DNA of 64,000 bases from Flavobacterium sp. N1994 (GCF_025947145.1 NZ_CP109999.1:1116001-1180000), one strand, 5' to 3'; shown: positions 45,802-56,006, counted from the first letter of the stretch. Numbers and translations: made by a program. The notes: generated by a model not told the origin, from the letters alone.

Positions 45802-46902
45802 TTATAAAATGGCTTTGCTAAAATCTTCGCAATAGGTTTTGACACTAAATTTATCCATAAATGTTTTTCGGGCTTCAATACTCATTTGTTCATGGCAATC
45901 CTCAAATTTGGCTTCCACTTTCTCCAATAAAGAAATCATTGCATCAACATTGGCATCAAATTTAAAACAGTCCTTTCCGTCAACTAAATACTGTGTCAAA
46001 CCTGTATTATTTGATATCAATATAGGAGTTTGATTCATTAAAGATTCTAGACCCACTGTTGGTAAATTATCAATCTTAGAAGGAATGATGCTAAAATGAC
46101 TTTGATTAAAATAATCATCAACCTTATCGTAAGTCAGAGGTCCCACAAAGTTTATGGAGTCATTATCCTTGATTAATTCTTTTATTTCCGCCTCTAGTCG
46201 CCCAGAGCCTCCAATGTTTATGCTAATTTTTGAGCTAGGATTCTTTTGCTTGTACTTAAAGAAAGCCTCTATCAAATCAATAACACCTTTTGATGGATCT
46301 AATCTGCCTAAAAATGAAATGATTATCGAATCTTTAGAAATGGGTTTCTTGCTTTCAAATCTATCCACCATTGGACCTAATAAAACAAAACTGTTTTTTG
46401 CACCAAAAAAAGATTCTAAATCCTCTTTTCCTAATTGGGAAGTACAGATGATTTGGTCACAAAAAATGGGATAAAATAGTTTCCTTCTGAAAAATAAAAG
46501 CCTTTGTTTTAAAGACATTTTTTTTAAATCCGTCAAAATCTGATCCGATAGGGTATGATAATGTTCGTAGGTTTTTACTTTCCAAAAAGAAAGCAATTTT
46601 GAAACGATGAAACTGATATTCGTCCCTACGAAATGCCCGATTACTATATCTGGTTTATGCTCCCGATAAATTTTGGAAAACCAAATAAAATCAGCAATAG
46701 AAGTAGGTCTTTTTTCGGATGACCATGAATACAGATGGATTTCTCCTTTTTCTGTTTTTACCATCTGTTTCTCAGAAAAAAAAGGTTTATGCGATATAAA
46801 GATAACTTTATGTCCTGTGTCGGCCAAATGATGCGCAAAATAATAACTCATTGCTGAGAATGTGGTTACGCTATAATTATGGGCAATAAGTACTGTTTTC
46901 AT
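45802..46902 (-). CDS. Glycosyltransferase family 4-type
   Basis: 366 residues. Start MKTVLIAHNYSVTTFSAMSY, donor-domain opening ISFLGRLDPSKGVIDLIEAF, then INIGGSGRLEAEI, and SIIPSKIDNLPTVGLESLM with the acceptor-proximal glutamate. A GT-B retaining enzyme is likely; specificity is unknown. It is 14 nt after the neighbouring methyltransferase gene on the same strand. Confidence 0.9.
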   Translation of the reverse strand: MKTVLIAHNYSVTTFSAMSYYFAHHLADTGHKVIFISHKPFFSEKQMVKTEKGEIHLYSWSSEKRPTSIADFIWFSKIYREHKPDIVIGHFVGTNISFIVSKLLSFWKVKTYEHYHTLSDQILTDLKKMSLKQRLLFFRRKLFYPIFCDQIICTSQLGKEDLESFFGAKNSFVLLGPMVDRFESKKPISKDSIIISFLGRLDPSKGVIDLIEAFFKYKQKNPSSKISINIGGSGRLEAEIKELIKDNDSINFVGPLTYDKVDDYFNQSHFSIIPSKIDNLPTVGLESLMNQTPILISNNTGLTQYLVDGKDCFKFDANVDAMISLLEKVEAKFEDCHEQMSIEARKTFMDKFSVKTYCEDFSKAIL

Positions 46903-46916
46903 AACTATCTATTGCT

Positions 46917-47759
46917 TTAATTATTAGATTTGGAACCAACAAAATGTATGGTTGAACCATTATATTTATTGAGCAACGCTTTGATAAATTCGATATAAAA
47001 ATTTGTTTTCTTTAAACTGATATAGGGGAACTTTTTTACGCTTGCTTTACAATCTTTAAAATGATTTAGTTCGAAAACATTGATGATACTTTCCTTGGTA
47101 AAGAAATTTAAATGGATTGGCGGTAAATCCTGAAAAATAGCGTCTTTTTCTCTATTCGGAGTATTATAAATTTTATTATAGTTTGGTACAGAAAGAATTA
47201 TTTTGCCTCCTTTATTTAACTTTTTATGCGCTAAGTCAAGAAATGATTTTAAATCCTGAAGATGTTCCAAAACTTCCCAAAGCATAATTACATCAAAGGT
47301 TTCTTCAATAGTATCCATAGCTTTGAAATCATTGTTTATAGTATTTAGACCTAATGTCTGCGATTTCTCAAATGCTTCTTTGTCAATTTCGATTCCTGTA
47401 TAATTTACACTAGCATCATGTTGCCGAATATAAGAACCTATTAACCCTACTCCACTACCTATTTCGAGAACAGATTGACATTTTTTATTTAAAACATATT
47501 TTTTTAAAAGTTTTGCTCTGTGAAAACCAACTTTGATTGTTTTATTCTCAAGCAACATGTTATATTCAACAATAGAATGATACTTGTAATTTGCGTTTAC
47601 CTTATTATACAACTCATCATAAACTTTGACAAATTCATCTTGAGAAAAAATAGTTAAACAAAAAATTAATTTACAAGAATCACATTGCCCTAAATTATAT
47701 TTTTCGTTTACTACTTTGATGTTGCTTTCACAAACTTTGCAATTCTCGTATTGCGTCAT
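46917..47759 (-). CDS. Class I SAM methyltransferase with N-terminal zinc-ribbon
   Basis: 280 residues. An N-terminal four-cysteine ribbon (CKVCESN at 7-13 and CDSCKLIFC at about 26-34) precedes the methyltransferase domain with SVLEIGSGVGLIGSYI, IMLWEVLEHLQDLKSFL and GGKIILSVPNYNK. This two-domain layout is common in sugar C- or O-methyltransferases of polysaccharide loci. The substrate is unknown. Confidence 0.87.
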   Translation of the reverse strand: MTQYENCKVCESNIKVVNEKYNLGQCDSCKLIFCLTIFSQDEFVKVYDELYNKVNANYKYHSIVEYNMLLENKTIKVGFHRAKLLKKYVLNKKCQSVLEIGSGVGLIGSYIRQHDASVNYTGIEIDKEAFEKSQTLGLNTINNDFKAMDTIEETFDVIMLWEVLEHLQDLKSFLDLAHKKLNKGGKIILSVPNYNKIYNTPNREKDAIFQDLPPIHLNFFTKESIINVFELNHFKDCKASVKKFPYISLKKTNFYIEFIKALLNKYNGSTIHFVGSKSNN

Positions 47760-47785
47760 ATTAAATTATAGTTTTACTATTGCTG

Positions 47786-48781
47786 TTATTTTGGTTTATT
47801 AAACCACAAACTAAACCAACCCATTGTTCTGCCTAATGCTTCTGTAAATGCTTCTTTTCTTTTATGGGTTGCAAAGGTATTGCTAAATCTAATGATTGTC
47901 AAAAGTAGCGTAATCGAATGCCATTTAATGGTTGCATCCAAAAGTGGTTTCGGGTTTTTAGTTCTCCAAACATACCAACCATTTCGAACCACCATTTTAC
48001 CATATTGATATTGATTAGGCCTTCCAGAAGCATCATGATAATGGTATAATTTTGCCGTAGTATTCAAATACAATTTTCCTGTTTTTGCCACTCTAATGGA
48101 AAAATCAGCATCTTCATAGAGCCCATACCCTTCGAAATAAGTCGAAAACTGCAAGCTCTCAAAAACCGATTTTTTAAATGAGGAAACTCCTCCCATTAGC
48201 AGTTCTACTTCATATACTTTGTCACTTGGAGGTAAAAAACCGACACTTCTTCCGTGTGAATATAAACTTGAAAATCCAGGTGGACAATCACTATCTAAAC
48301 CAAATCTTTTTCGCATAATGAAACGACTTGCTTCTTTGCGTTTCCAACCATCAAAATAATATTCCTTGATAGTTGGTTTATAATTATCACCTACATATTC
48401 ACAAGAAATATCATCCTCAACAATAAATCCTCCTACTCCTAAAGCATCCGGATAAGAGGTATAGGTATTTAGTAGATTTTCAAAATAAGTTGGAGTCAAA
48501 ACTATATCATCATCTAGAAAACAAATGACTTCTGAAGTTTTTTCAACTCTAGCAATACCATAATTTCTTTGTTTGGTTAAACCACGATGTTCAGGTGGAA
48601 CTGTAAAATACTTTAGGTTTTGAAATCTATTATTCTCTAAGACTATTTCCGTTTCATTGTTAGTTGACCCATCAATTATTAAAATTTCATTGGGATAAAG
48701 TGTTTGCTCCTTTACTGATTCTAATAAACTCAGTAAGGCAGTTGGACGCATGTAAGTACAAACAATTAACGTGAAATTCAT
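47786..48781 (-). CDS. Glycosyltransferase family 2 (GT-A)
   Basis: 331 residues. Start FTLIVCTYMRPTALLSLLES, metal-binding VICFLDDDIVLTPTYF, and a later YEDADFSIRVAKTG acidic motif. It is an inverting GT-A type by fold, with a basic C-terminal tail suggesting membrane association. It overlaps the next upstream gene by 4 nt. Specificity is unknown. Confidence 0.9.
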   Translation of the reverse strand: MNFTLIVCTYMRPTALLSLLESVKEQTLYPNEILIIDGSTNNETEIVLENNRFQNLKYFTVPPEHRGLTKQRNYGIARVEKTSEVICFLDDDIVLTPTYFENLLNTYTSYPDALGVGGFIVEDDISCEYVGDNYKPTIKEYYFDGWKRKEASRFIMRKRFGLDSDCPPGFSSLYSHGRSVGFLPPSDKVYEVELLMGGVSSFKKSVFESLQFSTYFEGYGLYEDADFSIRVAKTGKLYLNTTAKLYHYHDASGRPNQYQYGKMVVRNGWYVWRTKNPKPLLDATIKWHSITLLLTIIRFSNTFATHKRKEAFTEALGRTMGWFSLWFNKPK

Positions 48782-50319
48782 GATTTTTGATTCTTTAAAA
48801 CATTAGCCCAATAGACACTTCTACTCCATTTTTGCTTGAATGTTTTAGTATACTTGAAAGGGTTTAGGAGAACACTTTTATTCATATTTTTAAGAAAAAT
48901 CATCGACTTATAATTAAAAATTTGCTCTTGGGTATCATGCGTTAATCTATATAACATTACTGTTGGTGAAGGTTTAGGCTGAATCTCATCGCTATGCCAT
49001 CTTAAAACAGGCTTAGTTCTAAAACCACCCATTGGCGCTTTCAAGTGCAAAATCGTCGAGGTTGAAATATACAGAACATCAAAACCACTATTTCGTAATT
49101 GCATTCCAAAATCAGCATCTTCACCAAAACCAAATTCAAATCCCATATTAAATTTCAAATTCTTAATACATGAGGATTTAACAAAAGCATGTCCAGCTCC
49201 AAAAACAGGAAATTGAATTGGCAGTTGAGGAACAACCGTTTGTGATTTCGAATGACAGGCTATCAAAAAAACCTCATTCCCAGTGATTTGAACATTTCGA
49301 ATCGCTTTTTCTAATAAATCATTTTGAAAAACGACATCATCGTCAGCCATAAAACAAAATTCACTTTCAATCAATGCTAAACCAATATTTCTTGCATTGC
49401 AGGCACCTGCTTGATGGGTAAAATGATGTTTGATAACAAAAGGCCATTTTTGATTCTGAATATAATCTAAATCTGATTGGCTATTGTCATCCGGATTCTG
49501 TTCAATTATGATGACATTTTTTGGCAAATAAGTTTGAGAAGCTAAATTATTTAGAACATTAAGCAAATAGTCTTTCCTCCCAATTGTTGGAATTAAAACA
49601 TCAATGGTTTCTTTTTCCATTAATTTTTTAGAAGACTTTAAAGGAATTTTATTCAGTAAGGTTGGATTGAACTTGCGTTTGCTATAAAAAAAGGAAGCTA
49701 AAAACGGTAGCATTGGAAACTTCTTTTCAAAAAGTATCAGATTAAAAAACAAAAGAAACACCCAACGCATTCTATAATGCTGTTTTGTGAATTTAAAAAG
49801 TTGATAAATATTGGCTTTGTTGGCTTCTATGGGCAAACTTCTCTTTTGCAATAATTGAGGATTAGAATAGCATAACAATCCATGAGCCATAGCTCTTTTG
49901 GCAAAGGAATTTAGAAAATAATCAAAGTTAGACTCCACTTTCAAATCGTCTTTACATGCATTTAAAGCCGTTGCGTGAATGGCTCCCACATGACTACTCA
50001 TTTGCCAAGTTCCATAGGTTACATCCTTGTTAACCTTGACATAAGGAGAATCTTCGAAGTATCCCAATCGTCTGTCAAAATAATTAGAAGCGTTATAAGA
50101 AAAAAGGAATTTATCGTGGTGAAATAAATCTGTTATAGCATCAATATTCAAGTTTTGCTTTTCACTATCATGACACCAAACCAAAATTTGATCTTTAAAC
50201 TTATTGGCAAAATCAAACAAAACAGCCGTAATATTTCTATTGATGAAATTCGAAAAATGATCCGCTTCTGTTGAAACTATTTCGGTAATTTTATAGTTAT
50301 TGTGGTAAAAAATAATCAT
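48778..50319 (-). CDS. Two-domain protein: unknown N-terminal region plus GT2 glycosyltransferase
   Basis: 513 residues. The last 280 are a GT2 domain: IDVLIPTIGRKDYLLNVL, NVIIIEQNPDD, EFCFMADDDVVFQNDLL and GFGEDADFGMQLRNSG. The first about 230 residues (MIIFYHNNYKITEIVSTE, ILVWCHDSEKQNL, GTWQMSSHVGAIHATAL) have no motif I recognise and may be a second catalytic or acceptor-binding domain. It overlaps both neighbours by 4 nt. Donor and acceptor are unknown. Confidence 0.85.
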   Translation of the reverse strand: MIIFYHNNYKITEIVSTEADHFSNFINRNITAVLFDFANKFKDQILVWCHDSEKQNLNIDAITDLFHHDKFLFSYNASNYFDRRLGYFEDSPYVKVNKDVTYGTWQMSSHVGAIHATALNACKDDLKVESNFDYFLNSFAKRAMAHGLLCYSNPQLLQKRSLPIEANKANIYQLFKFTKQHYRMRWVFLLFFNLILFEKKFPMLPFLASFFYSKRKFNPTLLNKIPLKSSKKLMEKETIDVLIPTIGRKDYLLNVLNNLASQTYLPKNVIIIEQNPDDNSQSDLDYIQNQKWPFVIKHHFTHQAGACNARNIGLALIESEFCFMADDDVVFQNDLLEKAIRNVQITGNEVFLIACHSKSQTVVPQLPIQFPVFGAGHAFVKSSCIKNLKFNMGFEFGFGEDADFGMQLRNSGFDVLYISTSTILHLKAPMGGFRTKPVLRWHSDEIQPKPSPTVMLYRLTHDTQEQIFNYKSMIFLKNMNKSVLLNPFKYTKTFKQKWSRSVYWANVLKNQKS

Positions 50320-51470
50320 TGATTTTTTTCTTTACTTATTTTTTGATAAAACTCGGCACTTTGCTTGGCTACCACTTCAATACTGAATTTTTGCTCCACC
50401 GTTTTTCGGGCTTCTACACCAAACTGATTTCTTAAGTTTTGATTATCTAGTAGTTCTAAAATTCTATCTGCAAACAAATTATGGTTTTTTGGATGCACTA
50501 AAAATCCGTTAACATTATCTTCAATAACTTCGGTGGCCCAACCAATATTGGATGCTACAATTGCTTTTTTCATTGCCATAGCTTCTATCCAAGAAACGGG
50601 TAAAGCCTCAGCAAATGTTGGAAAAATACAAACCGTTGCGGAACTAATATATTCTTTGATTTTATCATAAGGAACGCTTCCCAAATAATTCACATTTTGA
50701 AGAGCTTCTTTATCAAATAAAGATTGCATCATATCCCAAGTGGAGGCATTTCCTGAAATAATATCGGCTGAATCCCTACCAATTAAAATCAATTTTGCTT
50801 TACTATTTTTCTTGTAAATCTCATTAAAAATCAACGGTAATTCTAAAAGCCCTTTTTTTCTAATTAGGGTTCCAAAATAAAGAATGGTGTTTTCTTGAAT
50901 CTCGATGGTATCCTCCAAAGAAAATTTTTCGATATCAATACTATTTGGAATAACCGTGAAATTACGATATAAAGAAAATAATTCTTTAGTTACATCAGCA
51001 GTGTATTGGCTAACTGAAAGTAGTGCATCAGCATTAAGCAACCCTTTTTTTTCGTGATGTTTATTTAAAAACTTTACTGGACGATTATCTAAGTGACAAA
51101 AATAAGTATCTGAGCCATTCAAACGAATCACTACGGGACATTTTGGATGCATATTAGACATGATTCCTGTCCAATCTGGAGCTTCTAAGATTTCTATTTT
51201 ATTTTCTTTGACTAATCTATTGAGTAGTTTTTGTATTTTTTTTTGTGTCAAAAATCTTGAAAAGCCTTTTAGTTTTTTGTTCTTAATTCTATAAAAGGAG
51301 ATATTGTTTTCTATGAAAAATTCATCTTCCTTTTGTCCATAAATTAGAATAGAAACTTCGTGTCCCGCTTCCGACAATCCTTTAGATAAATTTAGAATAC
51401 TAGTGCCAATTCCGCCAGAAGAACCTGTTTTTGGATGCGGAAATTCAGAAGTTAGAAAAGCAATTTTCAT
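50316..51470 (-). CDS. Glycosyltransferase family 4-type
   Basis: 384 residues. The N-terminal TSEFPHPKTGSSGGIGTSI is a glycine-rich acceptor loop of GT4 enzymes, followed by ILEAPDWTGI. The donor domain has ILYFGTLIRKKGLLELPLIF and FPTFAEALPVSWIEAMAMKK. It overlaps the next gene by 4 nt and follows the acetyltransferase gene by 2 nt. Specificity is unknown. Confidence 0.9.
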   Translation of the reverse strand: MKIAFLTSEFPHPKTGSSGGIGTSILNLSKGLSEAGHEVSILIYGQKEDEFFIENNISFYRIKNKKLKGFSRFLTQKKIQKLLNRLVKENKIEILEAPDWTGIMSNMHPKCPVVIRLNGSDTYFCHLDNRPVKFLNKHHEKKGLLNADALLSVSQYTADVTKELFSLYRNFTVIPNSIDIEKFSLEDTIEIQENTILYFGTLIRKKGLLELPLIFNEIYKKNSKAKLILIGRDSADIISGNASTWDMMQSLFDKEALQNVNYLGSVPYDKIKEYISSATVCIFPTFAEALPVSWIEAMAMKKAIVASNIGWATEVIEDNVNGFLVHPKNHNLFADRILELLDNQNLRNQFGVEARKTVEQKFSIEVVAKQSAEFYQKISKEKNQ

Positions 51471-51472
51471 AA

Positions 51473-52036
51473 TTAAATGGGGCTATTATGAATGTAATAA
51501 GGAGATAAATCTTTCTCAATAACAATCATTTTTGAAGGCAAAATTGTTTTACCATCTCCTATGCTCTCTGTAACAACAGCATTGGCACCAATCGTGACAT
51601 TATTACCTATAGATATGTTCCCAAAAACTCCAGCATTTGGACCAATGAAAACTCTATTCCCAATCGTTGGAACACCTTTCTTTTCTCCGTAATTATTTAC
51701 TCCGATGGTCATTCCTTGAGAAATATTACAGTTTTCACCAATGATTGCGTCTCCATGAATAACAATGTTCCCAAAATGTCCGATATAAAAGCCTTTCCCA
51801 ATTTGAGTTCTATAGGAAATATCAAAACCATATTTAAATTTTAACCGTCTAAGCCACCAAAAGAAAAAATAAAACAACAGTTTGTTTTTTCTTCTGTAAT
51901 GTTGTGTTGCTCTAAAGATTGTCATGAATTTCAACCCAGGATTAGGATGAATATAAAACGTAGATAACAATACTCCTATTGATATTTTTTGGATACCACA
52001 GCGTTTAAAATCCGATAAAATATATTCTTTTAGCAT
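51473..52036 (-). CDS. Serine-acetyltransferase-like hexapeptide acyltransferase
   Basis: 187 residues with a left-handed beta-helix: IGKGFYIGHFGNIVIHGDA, IGENCNISQGMTIGVNN, PTIGNRVFIGPNAGVFG and GNNVTIGANAVVTESI. The arrangement resembles CysE-type serine acetyltransferases, but inside a glycan locus it more likely acetylates a sugar. It lacks the long N-terminal helical domain of true CysE. It overlaps the upstream gene by 7 nt. Confidence 0.85.
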   Translation of the reverse strand: MLKEYILSDFKRCGIQKISIGVLLSTFYIHPNPGLKFMTIFRATQHYRRKNKLLFYFFFWWLRRLKFKYGFDISYRTQIGKGFYIGHFGNIVIHGDAIIGENCNISQGMTIGVNNYGEKKGVPTIGNRVFIGPNAGVFGNISIGNNVTIGANAVVTESIGDGKTILPSKMIVIEKDLSPYYIHNSPI

Positions 52037-53436
52037 TGCTTTTTACAAATTTCATCAATGACATTCCAAATCCTTTCTGAAGCCAATTGCGGTGGATGCT
52101 GATTTATTTTTTTAAACCACTCTTGAGCATTTTTAATAACTTTATTTGAATCCTTATCTAACATCTTTTCCATTACAGTTTCAAAATCTTTTGGATTATT
52201 TATCCAAAAAACAGCATCCTTGGAAGGCATTGATCTAAAATGAATAAAATTATAAATTTTTTTAACAGACCAATTAGGATTATCAAGATTTGGAACATCA
52301 TAATTTATAAAGCCACAAGGCTTAGCAAATGCAACATAATCAAAAACCATTGAAGAACCCAGATTAATAACCAATTCCGAATGAAAAATGGTATTCATTT
52401 GAAGCACCAAATCTTCTTTTGTAGGCAAAATAGAATGCCAGGAATCTGCTTTTTTCTCCCATTTTGGATTAATACTAGTTATGGTATTGGCATACTTTTT
52501 CAAAACAGAGTCAAACCTATCTGAAAAATCAACAGGGCAACGACGAAAAATGATACCTAAGTTATTCCCTTTTTCATTTAATTTCATCACTGATTCCGCC
52601 AAATCCGTTAGATAAACAGGGTCATTAGGAGAAGTGGTTATGTCATCACCAGAAAAACAAATATATCTTTTACTTTCCTCTAATTGATTATCTCTAAAGA
52701 ATGTGCTTTGGGGCACTAACAAATCTTCTTGAAAATGAGGCTCGAACTGTGGTGTCCCTGTTATTAGTATTTGATTTTCTTTAATATGGGGATAATAATA
52801 GAGTAATTCATTCTTCATGTGAGTACTCCAAACAAAATAAAAATCGGTTTCTAAAATTTTGGTTCCTTTAGGCAAATTATCCCATGAAAAAATGAATGTT
52901 GCAGTTGGAATTCCTAAATCTTGAGCCGCCAAAATGGGGGCAACTGCCAGCATTATTCTCTGGTTCGTGCAAAAAACAATGGCTGGATTTTCATTTTGAA
53001 GTGTTGTCAAACTATCAAAATAGAGCTTAGTTTTTCTTTCGTTTTTGGCAATATTTTCTCTAATTCTTTTTAATCCATTTTGAGAATTATTACAAAAAAT
53101 TAGTGTTTTTATAATAACACTCTTTACAGTAGATTTTGCATCTCTATACGAAAATGGAAAACGATAAGAATTATAAACTTTATCTTTTGATCGCTTTATA
53201 TTTTGAGATAATTCAATTTGTGTTTGTGCTCCTTTTAGCAAATCAGTTATAGGATGTGCTTTAGCTTTTTCAATTTTTATTTCCTTAATACCCAATTTTG
53301 ACAAATCAAATTGCGTATTGTTCCAAAAAGTAATATCGTATTCTTTTTCTAATCCAAGCTTATGAAAATTAGTAAAGGCAAAATTTCTTAAGCCAATACC
53401 ATCCGGGAGAAGTATGAATATTTTTTTGTTAGGCAT
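52030..53436 (-). CDS. Probable GT-B-fold transferase of unrecognised family
   Basis: 468 residues. The beginning KKIFILLPDGIGLRNFAF and a middle section with PTATFIFSWDNLPKG, ILITGTPQFEPHF and a C-terminal ELVINLGSSMVFDYVAFAKP suggest a two-Rossmann (GT-B) glycosyl- or glycerophospho-transferase. I cannot place it in a named family. It could be one of the transferases that the locus otherwise lacks, such as a sialyltransferase, but nothing in the sequence proves this. Gap of 7 nt to the neighbouring FkbM gene. Confidence 0.7.
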   Translation of the reverse strand: MPNKKIFILLPDGIGLRNFAFTNFHKLGLEKEYDITFWNNTQFDLSKLGIKEIKIEKAKAHPITDLLKGAQTQIELSQNIKRSKDKVYNSYRFPFSYRDAKSTVKSVIIKTLIFCNNSQNGLKRIRENIAKNERKTKLYFDSLTTLQNENPAIVFCTNQRIMLAVAPILAAQDLGIPTATFIFSWDNLPKGTKILETDFYFVWSTHMKNELLYYYPHIKENQILITGTPQFEPHFQEDLLVPQSTFFRDNQLEESKRYICFSGDDITTSPNDPVYLTDLAESVMKLNEKGNNLGIIFRRCPVDFSDRFDSVLKKYANTITSINPKWEKKADSWHSILPTKEDLVLQMNTIFHSELVINLGSSMVFDYVAFAKPCGFINYDVPNLDNPNWSVKKIYNFIHFRSMPSKDAVFWINNPKDFETVMEKMLDKDSNKVIKNAQEWFKKINQHPPQLASERIWNVIDEICKKQC

Positions 53437-53443
53437 TATCTAA

Positions 53444-54166
53444 TTATCTAGTAACGTTTTTAAATTTATTTTTAATTCGATTCAAAAGAACATTCATTTT
53501 CCATAATTCTAAACGTAGCTTAATTCTGGGAGAAAGATATTTTTTATTGACATACACATCGTCAAAATCTAATTTATAAAGTTGAACAAAATTAAATCCA
53601 GAAAGAAATTCCTTGATTCTGTTGTCTTTGTAATTGTTTTCGATTACGATAGATTTTACATCCAATTTGTCAAAATCCATACTTGAAACTATGTCAAACT
53701 CATTCCCTTCAGTGTCGATTGATATAAAATCAATGGGTTGCGTTTTGAGTAATTCGATGCTATTAAGCGTTATCATTTCGACATCTATTTCATTTCTTTT
53801 TCCGCCATTTTTAGCTATATCGCGATCTATTCTTTGAATATGTCTTTCATCATAATTTTCAGAAATCCCGCTAAGCATTTCGGCATATCCTTCAATTTGT
53901 GTGAACTTAATTGATTTATTAGAGGCTCCAATACAAACATTCAGATTGGTTGATTTTCTAAACGAGTTTAATTTGGCGAAGACTGTTGGGTTGGGCTCGA
54001 TGCATATTCCGTTCCAATTATTTTCAGACTCGAAAAACAGGGAATTACTATACGTTTTTCCATCATGAGCACCAATATCTATAAAGAAACCTTTTTTCTT
54101 ATTATTAAAGATAACGGTATTCAAAAACTCATCTTGTCGGCATTGAGAATAATACATAGTGCTCAT
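53444..54166 (-). CDS. FkbM family methyltransferase
   Basis: 240 residues. FFIDIGAHDGKTYSNSLF (SAM motif I), WNGICIEPNPTVFAKL, and DFISIDTEGNEFDIVSSM are the FkbM hallmarks. It probably O-methylates a sugar of the surface glycan. Its ATG overlaps the end of the GT10-like gene by 4 nt. A second FkbM gene lies at 55143. Confidence 0.88.
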   Translation of the reverse strand: MSTMYYSQCRQDEFLNTVIFNNKKKGFFIDIGAHDGKTYSNSLFFESENNWNGICIEPNPTVFAKLNSFRKSTNLNVCIGASNKSIKFTQIEGYAEMLSGISENYDERHIQRIDRDIAKNGGKRNEIDVEMITLNSIELLKTQPIDFISIDTEGNEFDIVSSMDFDKLDVKSIVIENNYKDNRIKEFLSGFNFVQLYKLDFDDVYVNKKYLSPRIKLRLELWKMNVLLNRIKNKFKNVTR

Positions 54167-55134
54167 AATTTAATTTTTTTCTTAATCTTCATCATCCATT
54201 TTTCAATATCAACCGATATCGGATAATTATCAAAATAGTCGTTTCCGCCTTTAAAATGAAATACTTCTTTACGCGTGGCAACATTCACCTCTTTTTTGGC
54301 TTCTAGTGCTTTAATTTCATGGTGCAAGAAAGGAAATAATTGATATTCATTCAAAATTAAATCTCTTGCTTTTACAATAGCATCTAAATTTTCTTCCCAT
54401 TGGTTTGAAGCTACAATTTCTTTTAAAAGTAAGTCCGAATGCTTATCTTTTGGATCAATTTGAATGAACGAATCTTTAGGAAAGAATTTTTCAATCGAAT
54501 TACATCCATAGTATAATGGCATTGCAAAACTTAAATAACAATCCATTATTTTCTCAGTCCAATAATAATCATTTTGAAAATTCTCATAGGCAATGGCATA
54601 TTTAGAAGTACTTATAACATCCCATTTATCGTCAATTGGCTTGATTCCTCTTCCGTATAATTCAACAAATGGTAACGTTTTAATGGCATCTAAAAAATCC
54701 ATCCTTACGTTATGCCCTTTAGAAGATCTTTGATTACTAGTAACCCAAACAATCTTATTTTCTTTTGATAAATCTGCTACTTTAACATTTGACAAGAAAT
54801 CATAACTTTTATTCACATGCCAAGGCAAAGCACCGTGAGACAAAACATTATTTCTTTTGATATCTAACTGATTGTAAATTAAGCTAACATTTTTGTTAGC
54901 ATATTGTCTGTATTTTGAAATTTCATTGGGTGGTTCTAGGCAAATGTGGATGATATTATTTCTATTTACTTTAACCGAAAAATCAGTTTTGGGATAATCC
55001 AAAATTACTAAATAGTCACATTCCTCAACATCTTCATCAGTAAATGTAAAGCCTCCCCATTGCATTGCACTATTAGGAGTTTGCTTTTTTATATCAAAAT
55101 GATGTTTGAAATAGCTTTCTATTTTAACAATCAT
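54163..55134 (-). CDS. Glycosyltransferase family 10 (alpha-1,3/4-fucosyltransferase-like)
   Basis: 323 residues. The donor-site block typical of GT10 is clear: SKYAIAYENFQNDYYWTEKI followed by YLSFAMPLYYGC and FFPKDSFIQID. The N-terminal half has LVILDYPKTDF and VWVTSNQRSSKGHNVRMDF. GT10 enzymes use GDP-fucose or a related donor and often make Lewis-type branches. No GDP-fucose synthesis gene is in the window except the early step manA. It lies between two FkbM genes, with a 4-nt overlap on one side and an 8-nt gap on the other. Confidence 0.85.
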   Translation of the reverse strand: MIVKIESYFKHHFDIKKQTPNSAMQWGGFTFTDEDVEECDYLVILDYPKTDFSVKVNRNNIIHICLEPPNEISKYRQYANKNVSLIYNQLDIKRNNVLSHGALPWHVNKSYDFLSNVKVADLSKENKIVWVTSNQRSSKGHNVRMDFLDAIKTLPFVELYGRGIKPIDDKWDVISTSKYAIAYENFQNDYYWTEKIMDCYLSFAMPLYYGCNSIEKFFPKDSFIQIDPKDKHSDLLLKEIVASNQWEENLDAIVKARDLILNEYQLFPFLHHEIKALEAKKEVNVATRKEVFHFKGGNDYFDNYPISVDIEKWMMKIKKKIKL

Positions 55135-55142
55135 AAAATAGT

Positions 55143-56006
55143 TTATTTTAGGTTTTGGTTAATCCCAATAGTCAATTCTCCCGATTCAAAGAAATCGAAA
55201 TTATACTCTTTTAAAATTTTATAAATCGCTTCCCTGCAATCAAACTCATCGTGAATTTCAACAGCAATACATTTTGTTTTAGATAAAAAAGAAACATCCG
55301 CATTTAATCCGGTAAAGACTTCTTTTTCTGAGCCTTCAATATCTATTTTGAGTATATCAATCTGTTCAAATTTATATTCCTTCATCAAATAGTTTAATGA
55401 AAATGCTTTTAAATCGGCTTCTTCCTTTGTTTCTTCTACTCGTATTGACCATTCTTTTTTATCTCTAAAATCATTAACGATTTTTAGATTGGTGTTTTTA
55501 CTCCAAATTCCACCTTTAATTTTAATAGCATTCTGAATTCCGTTACTCTCTAAATTGTAGCAAACACTTTCAAAATTGGATGTATCTGGTTCAATGGCAA
55601 TAAAATTTGAACTCGGAAAATAATGCGATAAATAAACCGAGGTAAGCCCAATATTACTTCCAGCATCAATGATGTTTAGTTTTTTATCATTTGGAAAATG
55701 ATTCTGATATGCTTCAACAACCGGCTTATATTCTTTGTATTGATATATTTGAGCAAATACATTCAAATCGCTTGAAGGTCTTTTTCTAAGTTTAATAGTA
55801 TTCTCAAAATCAGGATAATTAAAAACAAAATCTTTACTATTTTCTTGCTTTAAAAAACCATTAAAGGCTATTAAATGGAAATAATATTCATTGATTTGCT
55901 TTTCTTCTTCTGTAGTTTTTAATTGAAAAATACGCTTTAAAAGATACTTTAAAACCAAAATTTGATTAGCGAAATTTAATCTGTATAAATGTAATAGTTT
56001 TTGCAT
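55143..56006 (-). CDS. FkbM family methyltransferase
   Basis: 287 residues. NIIDAGSNIGLTSVYLSHYF (SAM motif I), FIAIEPDTSNFESV, and DILKIDIEGSEKEVF define FkbM. An N-terminal helical extension of about 90 residues precedes the domain. It differs clearly from the FkbM protein at 53444, so this is not a recent duplication. Likely target: a hydroxyl of a glycan sugar. Confidence 0.88.
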   Translation of the reverse strand: MQKLLHLYRLNFANQILVLKYLLKRIFQLKTTEEEKQINEYYFHLIAFNGFLKQENSKDFVFNYPDFENTIKLRKRPSSDLNVFAQIYQYKEYKPVVEAYQNHFPNDKKLNIIDAGSNIGLTSVYLSHYFPSSNFIAIEPDTSNFESVCYNLESNGIQNAIKIKGGIWSKNTNLKIVNDFRDKKEWSIRVEETKEEADLKAFSLNYLMKEYKFEQIDILKIDIEGSEKEVFTGLNADVSFLSKTKCIAVEIHDEFDCREAIYKILKEYNFDFFESGELTIGINQNLK

